In this document: piece after piece, positions 1 through 5,513 of the stretch
Numbering within the stretch: position 1 is the first letter of the stretch
How the letters are laid out: the number at the start of each line of letters is the position of its first letter
Assembly: GCA_005805045.1 (NCBI GenBank)
Contig: SYNW01000048.1
Coordinates: 1-6,069 of the forward strand
Source: Actinomycetota bacterium
GTDB lineage: Bacteria; Actinomycetota; Acidimicrobiia; Acidimicrobiales; Ilumatobacteraceae
DNA length: 6,069 bases
Direction: 5' to 3'
The notes under the pieces: model-generated
Database searches by the model: none
What the model saw: only the letters and a program-made list of their open reading frames with translations
What the model was told of the DNA's origin: nothing
Program-made: the position numbers and the translations under genes

Positions 1-1
1 C

Positions 2-1033
2 GGTGCAAAGTTGAACCATGCAGGTTCGCCATACGCGGTTGAGCCGGGTACGGTGCGCAAAGCCGATGCGACGCCATATTCGGTGTTCACTCCGTTTTCA
101 AAAGTTTGGTTGGCGCATGGATGGTCGGCGCCGATTTCAAAACCACGAGTGAATTGGCACGGCGCACCGGGTGTTGTGAGCGATGCGATACCCGACGACC
201 CGCCGTTGACTTCGAAGATTGCCGATGTGGGCGAGAGCGCTGCGTGGAAACGCTGGGAGCATTTTGCAGAGAATGCGCTGGGTAAATATAAAACCGAGCG
301 CAACAACCCGGATCGCGACGGCTGCAGTCAGATGTCGGTTTATTTGCGCTTCGGTGTGGTGCACCCACGTCAGTTGTTGGCAGAACTCGAACCCAATGCA
401 GACCATGATCACTATCGCAGCGAACTTTGTTGGCGCGAGTTTTATGCGGATGTATTGTTTCACCAGCCGCACACGATTTGGAAGAATTTGCAACCGAAAA
501 TGGACAGTTTGCAAGTTGACACTGATGCAAAAGCAAAACAAAGATTTGAAATTTGGTGCGCCGGCAAAACTGGCTACCCAATTGTTGATGCTGGAATGCG
601 ACAGATGTTGGCAACGGGCTGGATGCACAATCGGGTGCGAATGATCGCTGCGAGTTTTTTGGTCAAAGATCTGCATTTGCCATGGCAGTGGGGTGCCAAG
701 TTTTTTATGCGGCACTTAGTCGATGGCGATATTGCATCCAATAATCACGGTTGGCAATGGACTGCGGGGACGGGCACCGATGCGGCTCCTTACTTTCGCG
801 TTTTCAACCCTGTTTTGCAGGGCGAGAAGTTTGATCCAAACGGGAATTACGTTCGTGCGTGGATACCTGAACTGCGCGATGTGCCCGAAAAGTTTGTGCA
901 TGCGCCATGGCTGCAGTCGGATCGCGGTCTTTTTGCGCACTACCCAGAACCGATGGTGGATCATTCGCAAGAGCGTGACGAGGCGCTGAGTCGTTACAAG
1001 ATCAGCGGGGAAATCAATCGCTCGGTAGTCTGA
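2..1033 (+). CDS. phr: Class I deoxyribodipyrimidine photolyase (5'-truncated by window edge)
   Basis: This flavoprotein repairs UV-induced cyclobutane pyrimidine dimers in DNA using light. The frame is open to the left edge, so the TTG at 11 is not a real start; roughly 100-130 N-terminal residues (most of the antenna domain) are missing. Residues below count from the TTG codon. Seen: PYSVFTPF (22-29), SELCWREFY (137-145, with the Glu and Trp of the dimer pocket), GKTGYPIVDAGMRQ (185-198), WMHNRVRM (204-211), then GDIASNNHGWQW (239-250) and GTGTDAAPYFRVFNP (253-267), the FAD-binding core. N244, W225 and W248 align with E. coli N378, W359 and W382. M211 aligns with E. coli M345, which favours a CPD photolyase over a (6-4) enzyme or cryptochrome. 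The distal triad Trp (E. coli W306) aligns with D172. The gene ends in TGA, 9 bases before hrcA. Confidence 0.95.
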   Translation, partial: GAKLNHAGSPYAVEPGTVRKADATPYSVFTPFSKVWLAHGWSAPISKPRVNWHGAPGVVSDAIPDDPPLTSKIADVGESAAWKRWEHFAENALGKYKTERNNPDRDGCSQMSVYLRFGVVHPRQLLAELEPNADHDHYRSELCWREFYADVLFHQPHTIWKNLQPKMDSLQVDTDAKAKQRFEIWCAGKTGYPIVDAGMRQMLATGWMHNRVRMIAASFLVKDLHLPWQWGAKFFMRHLVDGDIASNNHGWQWTAGTGTDAAPYFRVFNPVLQGEKFDPNGNYVRAWIPELRDVPEKFVHAPWLQSDRGLFAHYPEPMVDHSQERDEALSRYKISGEINRSVV

Positions 1034-1036
1034 AGG
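1032..1036 (+). promoter_or_regulatory. Ribosome binding site of hrcA
   Basis: GAAGG lies 6 bases before the hrcA ATG and overlaps the photolyase stop codon. It is one of only two plausible Shine-Dalgarno sequences among the gene starts in this window, and it supports the ATG at 1043 as the start. Confidence 0.55.
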
Positions 1037-1042
1037 TAACAA

Positions 1043-2065
1043 ATGCTGGACGATCGTAAGACTGCAATCCTCAGGGCTGTCGTAGAGGAATACATCGCCA
1101 CCGCGCAACCGGTGGGTTCTGCGCATATTGCCAGCAATCGTGACTTGGCTGTTTCTTCGGCGACAGTACGCAACGATATGGCGGCACTTGAACGCGAGGG
1201 TTATTTGATGCACCCACATACGTCTGCCGGTCGCATACCGACCGACAAGGGCTACCGATTTTTTGTGGACAACCTCGTGCCCAACGGCGCGCTGGGTTCG
1301 ATTGAGCAAGCCAAAGTCGGCAGTTTTTTCGAAACGGCGCATTTTCGTCTGGAAGAAACTTTGCAGCGCACCTCGATGTTGCTGGCGCAGTTGACCAATT
1401 ACGCATCAGTTGTGATTGGGCCGACTGCCGAGATTGCCGTCGTGCGCTCGGTGCAACTTGTGCGGCTCTCGAGTCATCATGTCACGGCTGTCGCAGTTCT
1501 TTCAAACGGTGCTGTCGAAAATGAGCAAATCGAAATCAATGGCGATATCTCAGATGACGAGATTTTGGTAGCCAACGAAAGATTGCGCGAGCTCATGATT
1601 GCCAAGCCATTGCGGGATATTGCCGCGCATCGCAAGACGAGCCGTCGATCTGACCCGAATCTTGGCGCTGTTGATGCGATCAATGTGTTGTGTGAAAAAG
1701 TCTTGTCGGCACTCGATCGCGGTCGCAACGATGAAAATTTTTATGTGGGTGGTGTGGCACAGATGGCCGAAGCGTTTGATGCGGTCGAAATCGTGCGCAA
1801 TGTGTTGCACACGCTCGAGCAGCAGTATGTCGTTGTCACACTCGTGCGCGACATGCTGAATCGCGGAGTCTCGGTGGCGATCGGTGCGGAGCACGGTGTC
1901 GAGCCGCTCTCGGCTTGTTCAGTTGTGTTGGCGCCTGTTCGCGCCGACGGCGAAACGGTTGGCACGGTTGGCGTGCTTGGGCCAACGCGTATGAATTATC
2001 CCCAAGCACTAGCGACCGTTGATTTGGTTAGTGATCGACTTGGTCGCCGTCTGACCGAAAATTAA
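1043..2065 (+). CDS. hrcA: Heat-inducible transcription repressor HrcA
   Basis: HrcA represses chaperone genes by binding CIRCE inverted repeats and is released on heat shock, when GroEL is titrated by unfolded protein. The 340-residue length is normal for the family. Seen: an N-terminal winged helix-turn-helix with PVGS (23-26), SSATVRNDMAALEREGYL (38-55) and HTSAGRIPTDKGYRFFVD (59-76), the most diagnostic HrcA stretch. A GAF-like central region begins near LLAQLTNYASVVIGP (113-127), and the C-terminal signature GVLGPTRMNYPQA lies around 310-322. The ATG is chosen for its ribosome binding site and because it puts LDDRK at the family's usual N-terminus. Only 9 bases separate it from the photolyase stop and 5 from dnaJ. 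I found no CIRCE-like repeat upstream, so autoregulation would have to act from a promoter outside the window. Confidence 0.97.
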   Translation: MLDDRKTAILRAVVEEYIATAQPVGSAHIASNRDLAVSSATVRNDMAALEREGYLMHPHTSAGRIPTDKGYRFFVDNLVPNGALGSIEQAKVGSFFETAHFRLEETLQRTSMLLAQLTNYASVVIGPTAEIAVVRSVQLVRLSSHHVTAVAVLSNGAVENEQIEINGDISDDEILVANERLRELMIAKPLRDIAAHRKTSRRSDPNLGAVDAINVLCEKVLSALDRGRNDENFYVGGVAQMAEAFDAVEIVRNVLHTLEQQYVVVTLVRDMLNRGVSVAIGAEHGVEPLSACSVVLAPVRADGETVGTVGVLGPTRMNYPQALATVDLVSDRLGRRLTEN

Positions 2066-2070
2066 TTCGA

Positions 2071-3216
2071 ATGGCGCAAGATTTTTATCAGATGCTCGGC
2101 GTGTCGCGTGGAGCAAGTCAAGATGAACTGAAACGGGCTTATCGCAAATTGGCGCGCGAACTGCACCCAGATGCAAACCCGAACAACGCCGATGCTGAAG
2201 AAAAATTCAAACTCGTGAGCCGAGCCTATGAAGTTTTGTCGGACCAAGATTCGCGAGCACGCTACGACCAATTTGGTGAGGCGGGCGTTTCGGGTGGCGG
2301 TCGCGGAGGCGGAGATCCGTTCGGTGGTGCCGGGGGATTCGGCAGCATCTTTGATGCATTCTTTGGTGGAGACTCACCGTTTGGTGGTTCGACGCGACAA
2401 CAGTCGGGCCCACAACGCGGACCAGATCTGGAAACACAAATCGAGATTGATTTTGTCGATGCAGTGTTCGGTTGTCGAACTTCGGTGTCGATCAGATCGG
2501 CAGTGAGTTGCGAGGATTGCGACGGTTCTGGTGCTGCTGCTGGCACGAAAGCGACGACTTGTAGTGACTGTGGCGGGTCGGGACAGGTTCGGCGAATGCG
2601 TCAGAGCATTCTCGGACAGATGGTGACGACGACGCCATGCGGTCGCTGTCGTGGAACGGGTGAAATTATCGCCTCTCCGTGCAACAAATGTCGGGGTGAA
2701 GGTCGAGTAACCAAAGATCAGAGTCACGAAATTGATATTCCGGCAGGCATTGCCACAGGTCAGACGATGCGCGTGACCAGTCGTGGCGGTGTCGGACCGC
2801 GTGGCGGTGCAGCGGGCGATTTGTATGTGCACATCGGCGTGTCGCCACACGAGATGTACCAGCGTGAAGAAAATGATTTGGTGACGAGCGTGCAGGTTTC
2901 GATTGCTCAGGCGGCGCTCGGTGTCGATCTTGTGTTGGCGACACTTGATGGAGATGAAACGCTAAGCGTGGCGCCTGGTGTGCAACATGGTCATGAATAT
3001 GTGCTCAAAGGTCGCGGCGTGCCAATTTTGAATCAGGGCGGTCGCAGTCGTGGACGAACACGCGGCGATCTTCGTGCGCGAATCGAAGTTGTCGTGCCGA
3101 AGAAGCTTTCGTCAAAAGAGCGTGACTTGTTGCTGCAATTGGCCAAAGAACGGGGTGAGGCCGTGTCGACAAGTGATAGTTCTCTGAAATCAAAAATCAA
3201 GTCGGCATTTTCGTGA
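2071..3216 (+). CDS. dnaJ: Type I Hsp40 co-chaperone DnaJ (DnaJ2-like)
   Basis: DnaJ delivers unfolded clients to DnaK and stimulates its ATPase in the cytoplasm. All type I modules are present in 381 residues: a J domain (about 4-68) with HPD at 32-34; a Gly/Phe-rich linker (about 71-106); four zinc-binding CXXCXGXG repeats, CEDCDGSG (147-154), CSDCGGSG (164-171), CGRCRGTG (190-197) and CNKCRGEG (204-211); then the C-terminal substrate-binding domains, including the typical GRGVP (314-318). All eight zinc cysteines are intact. Location next to hrcA rather than next to dnaK matches the second dnaJ of Actinobacteria, hence DnaJ2-like; whether the genome carries another copy cannot be seen here. 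No Shine-Dalgarno sequence is evident before the ATG, which lies 5 bases after the hrcA stop, so translation may be coupled to hrcA. Confidence 0.97.
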   Translation: MAQDFYQMLGVSRGASQDELKRAYRKLARELHPDANPNNADAEEKFKLVSRAYEVLSDQDSRARYDQFGEAGVSGGGRGGGDPFGGAGGFGSIFDAFFGGDSPFGGSTRQQSGPQRGPDLETQIEIDFVDAVFGCRTSVSIRSAVSCEDCDGSGAAAGTKATTCSDCGGSGQVRRMRQSILGQMVTTTPCGRCRGTGEIIASPCNKCRGEGRVTKDQSHEIDIPAGIATGQTMRVTSRGGVGPRGGAAGDLYVHIGVSPHEMYQREENDLVTSVQVSIAQAALGVDLVLATLDGDETLSVAPGVQHGHEYVLKGRGVPILNQGGRSRGRTRGDLRARIEVVVPKKLSSKERDLLLQLAKERGEAVSTSDSSLKSKIKSAFS

Positions 3217-3893
3217 TATCGCTGCTGCGTGATTCTGCGGCACATGTTTTTGTAGATTCAGTCGATGCGCCAGTGTTGGGCGATGCCGATGCTCATCATT
3301 TGTTGCGCGTATTGCGGGTCAAATCACATGATGCTGTGACGATTTCAGATGGTCGCGGTAAATGGCGAACGTGTGTCGTTGACGCCGACGCAAACATTGA
3401 GGCGACGAGCGATGTGGTCATTGAAGCCCCACCAAAGTGGCGGTTGACCGTCGCGTTTTCTGTTGTCAAAGCCGATCGGCCCGAGTGGACCGTACAGAAA
3501 CTCACCGAGATCGGCATTGACGAAATCATTGTGCTGGCTCCGACCACGCGCAGTGTCGTGCGATGGGATGCCGGGAGGGCGAACAAGAACCTCGAACGAC
3601 TGCGGGTTGTGGCCCGCGAAGCGGCGATGCAGTCGCGGCGAGTGTGGTTGCCGAAAGTTGGTGATGTCGCGGTGTTGAGCGAGATTGCAAATGTATGCAT
3701 CGGCGACCCGAGTGGCTCGCCAATTGATGCGTCGCATCGAACCATCGCCATTGGTCCCGAAGGTGGGTTCACAGAAGAAGAAATCGCTGTAGGTAAAAGT
3801 ATTGTCTCGCTTGGCGACACGATTTTGCGCGCAGAAACTGCGGCCATCAGCGCGGCTGTTCTAATGTCGAGTTACCGAAACAAAGGAAGCTGA
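3213..3893 (+). CDS. rsmE: 16S rRNA (uracil-1498-N3)-methyltransferase RsmE
   Basis: RsmE uses S-adenosylmethionine to methylate N3 of U1498 in 16S rRNA of the assembled small subunit. It is a SPOUT-fold enzyme with an N-terminal PUA-like domain. Seen in 226 residues (slightly short for the family): the N-terminal domain with HHLLRVLRV (28-36) and SDGRGKW (45-51); KADRPEWTVQKLTEIGIDEI (86-105); AREAAMQSRR (134-143); and the trefoil-knot SAM-binding motifs IGPEGGFTEEE (180-190) and ILRAETAAISA (204-214). The start is GTG, whose GTGA overlaps the dnaJ stop by four bases, a classic coupled junction; this also gives the expected N-terminal length. No Shine-Dalgarno is apparent. The dnaJ-rsmE neighbourhood is conserved in Actinobacteria, although the rRNA substrate has no direct link to folding. 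Confidence 0.95.
   Translation: MISLLRDSAAHVFVDSVDAPVLGDADAHHLLRVLRVKSHDAVTISDGRGKWRTCVVDADANIEATSDVVIEAPPKWRLTVAFSVVKADRPEWTVQKLTEIGIDEIIVLAPTTRSVVRWDAGRANKNLERLRVVAREAAMQSRRVWLPKVGDVAVLSEIANVCIGDPSGSPIDASHRTIAIGPEGGFTEEEIAVGKSIVSLGDTILRAETAAISAAVLMSSYRNKGS
3883..3887 (+). promoter_or_regulatory. Possible ribosome binding site of the BldD-like gene
   Basis: AAGGA lies inside the rsmE 3' end, 13 bases before the ATG at 3901. That spacing is longer than ideal, so this is a tentative call. The next in-frame ATG (3922) would be still further away. Confidence 0.35.
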
Positions 3894-3900
3894 CCTAGAT

Positions 3901-4428
3901 ATGACTCCATCTGACGACGAGATGCTCGAGCAGTCTCCGTTTTCGCGGATGGTGGGTGAGCGCCTGAGATCGATTCGCTCGCAGAAAAACTTGTCTTTGA
4001 GCGAGGTAGAGACCCAGTCGCGCGAAGAATTCAAAGCCTCGGTGCTCGGCGCATACGAGCGCGGTGAGCGGGCGATTTCGGTGCCGCGTCTCGAGCGCTT
4101 GGCGAAGTTCTATGGCGTCACGATCGACCAGTTGTTGCCGCGCGACCCGATGCGAGTTGAAGATAATCAACCTGGTGCGTCGGCACCGACGAAGTTGCGC
4201 ATTGATGTGGCCAAACTTTCGACTCGAGAAGGCATCGAGTTCAAGATGCTCGAGCGGTTCTTGCGGATGATTCAGGTGCAACGCCAAGACTTCAACGGCA
4301 AAGTGATAACCGTGCGAGCGCACGACACGCGGGCGATCGCAGTGATGCTCGATATCGCAGTGGATGAAGTTGGCGCCAAATTAGCCGAACTTGACTTGTT
4401 GTTCGTGCCGCCGACGACACAAAGTTAA
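3901..4428 (+). CDS. BldD-like XRE-family regulator with cyclic-di-GMP signature
   Basis: This is a DNA-binding regulator. The N-terminal XRE-type helix-turn-helix (about 16-80) includes MVGERLRSIRSQKNLSLSEV (17-36), GAYERGERAISVPRLERLA (50-68) and YGVTIDQLLPRD (71-82), all very similar to Streptomyces BldD, as I remember that sequence. After a short linker, the C-terminal domain (about 98-167) also resembles BldD and carries R128-Q-D130, eight residues, then R139-A-H-D142. This fits the RXD-X8-RXXD signature by which Streptomyces BldD binds a cyclic-di-GMP tetramer and dimerises; Streptomyces has RGD and RQDD. The length is 175 residues, against about 167 for Streptomyces BldD. In Streptomyces BldD represses developmental genes; the regulon here is unknown, and orthology and ligand binding are inferred. 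The gene sits 7 bases after rsmE and 5 before hemW. Confidence 0.87.
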   Translation: MTPSDDEMLEQSPFSRMVGERLRSIRSQKNLSLSEVETQSREEFKASVLGAYERGERAISVPRLERLAKFYGVTIDQLLPRDPMRVEDNQPGASAPTKLRIDVAKLSTREGIEFKMLERFLRMIQVQRQDFNGKVITVRAHDTRAIAVMLDIAVDEVGAKLAELDLLFVPPTTQS

Positions 4429-4433
4429 CTTTC

Positions 4434-5513
4434 ATGCACCCGGGCTTTGGTGTCTATGTTCATATTCCGTTTTGTGCGAAAAAATGCGACTATTGTGCGT
4501 TTGCAACTTTTACTGATCGACACCAACTGACGACCGATTATTTAGTCGCGTTGCGCACGCACATTAGACGCAGTCTTGCCGATGCGATGCCGCCAGCCAC
4601 GAGCGTGTTCATCGGTGGCGGCACACCGACACTCGTGCCCGCAGATGAGTTGATGCGTGTGTTGGCAGAGATACCGCTTGCCTCAGGTGCCGAAGTGACT
4701 GTCGAGTGCAATCCGGACGACATCACGCTCAAGATGATGCAGACGTTTCGTGCGGGCGGGGTGAATCGGGTCAGCATTGGTGTGCAGTCGACGGTTGATC
4801 ATGTTTTAAAATCTCTCGGACGCACGCACAACCCCGAGAATGTAAAGCGCTCTGTTTCGTTCGTTCGTGAGGCCGGTTTTGCGACTTTCAATCTCGACAT
4901 TATTTATGGCGCAGCGGGCGAGACGCTTGACGATTGGTCGCGGACGCTGGCCGATGTCGTGGCGCTAGATCCACCCCATGTTTCTGCTTATGGGTTGACG
5001 GTTGAGCCGAATACGGTGTTGGCAACCCAGCCCGATCGGCACCCCGACGACGATGATCAAGCCGACAAATATTTGCTGTGTGATGATTTGCTATCGGCGA
5101 ATGGTCTGCAGAATTATGAAATTTCTAATTGGGCCAAATCGGGTCATGAATGTGAACATAATTCGTTGTATTGGCAGCAAGGTAATTACGAAGGTTTTGG
5201 CAGTGCGGCACACGCACATCTGGATGGCCGTCGCTGGTGGAATGTGCGAACGCCCGAGCGATATATCGAACTTGTCATGGCTGGCGAGTCGCCAGAATCG
5301 TCGAGTGAGACGCTCGATACGCAGACAAGCAAGCGTGAGATGTTGCAGTTATTGGTGCGCACACGAGAAGGCGTGCCACTCGGTTCGTTTAGCGATGCTG
5401 ATCTTGGTGAGATGAGCGAGTTGCTTGAGCGACGTGACGATCGCATAGTTTTGACTCGTGCGGGGCGATTGCTGGCCAATGAAGTTGCCCTGCGACTTGT
5501 CGACGCTATTTAA
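4434..5513 (+). CDS. hemW: Radical SAM heme chaperone HemW (HemN-like)
   Basis: HemW is a radical-SAM-fold protein related to coproporphyrinogen III dehydrogenase HemN. It binds heme and is thought to deliver it to membrane respiratory enzymes. Seen in 359 residues: YVHIPFC (8-14) leading into the [4Fe-4S] cluster motif C14-X3-C18-X2-C21; GGGTPTLVP (61-69); ECNPDD (91-96); NRVSIGVQS (111-119); NLDIIYG (153-159); QNYEISNWA (226-234); the HNSLYW motif (242-247), matching HNXXYW implicated in heme binding by HemW; GFGSAAHAH (254-262); and a C-terminal HemW-type domain (about 296-356). The fourth cysteine typical of HemN (CX2CXC) is absent (position 23 is Phe), so HemW is preferred; many databases label such proteins oxygen-independent coproporphyrinogen oxidase. 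The ATG lies 5 bases after the previous stop with only a weak AAAG upstream. Confidence 0.93.
   Translation: MHPGFGVYVHIPFCAKKCDYCAFATFTDRHQLTTDYLVALRTHIRRSLADAMPPATSVFIGGGTPTLVPADELMRVLAEIPLASGAEVTVECNPDDITLKMMQTFRAGGVNRVSIGVQSTVDHVLKSLGRTHNPENVKRSVSFVREAGFATFNLDIIYGAAGETLDDWSRTLADVVALDPPHVSAYGLTVEPNTVLATQPDRHPDDDDQADKYLLCDDLLSANGLQNYEISNWAKSGHECEHNSLYWQQGNYEGFGSAAHAHLDGRRWWNVRTPERYIELVMAGESPESSSETLDTQTSKREMLQLLVRTREGVPLGSFSDADLGEMSELLERRDDRIVLTRAGRLLANEVALRLVDAI
5506..5513. other. Tail-to-tail overlap of hemW and the panB-like gene
   Basis: The hemW stop TAA (5511-5513, plus strand) lies beyond the panB-like stop TAG (5506-5508 read on the minus strand), so the two convergent coding regions share 8 bases. 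No GC-rich hairpin with a T-run is visible on either strand around the junction, so any terminator would have to lie inside the opposing gene or be factor-dependent. Confidence 0.85.

Noticed and set aside
516..544. TTGACA hexamer inside the photolyase gene as a possible promoter -35 element
   Set aside because: At 17 bases spacing the -10 position reads CAAAGA, which is far from TATAAT, and the site is more than 490 bases from the next gene start.
137..715. Long minus-strand open frames (up to 192 codons) opposite the photolyase gene
   Set aside because: They lie wholly against a gene with unmistakable photolyase motifs, show no recognisable domain, and overlap another minus-strand open frame (87-614) in the same place, as expected of shadow frames.
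716..1342. A 208-codon minus-strand open frame crossing the photolyase-hrcA junction
   Set aside because: It spans parts of two well-supported genes, has no family resemblance that I can see, and has no promoter or ribosome binding site of its own.
2281..2400. Repetitive GGTGGC-rich stretch as a possible DNA repeat
   Set aside because: It encodes the Gly/Phe-rich linker expected at this place in DnaJ.
3296..3847. A 183-codon minus-strand open frame covering most of rsmE
   Set aside because: Its low-complexity Ser/Thr/Arg-rich translation is typical of the antisense of a GC-rich gene, and rsmE has all of its family motifs.
3923..3932. Perfect palindrome TGCTCGAGCA near the start of the BldD-like gene
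   Set aside because: It encodes Met-Leu-Glu-Gln, and similar CTCGAG words recur wherever Leu-Glu pairs occur (around 1814, 4090 and 4249), so codon content explains it. It does not match the BldD box.
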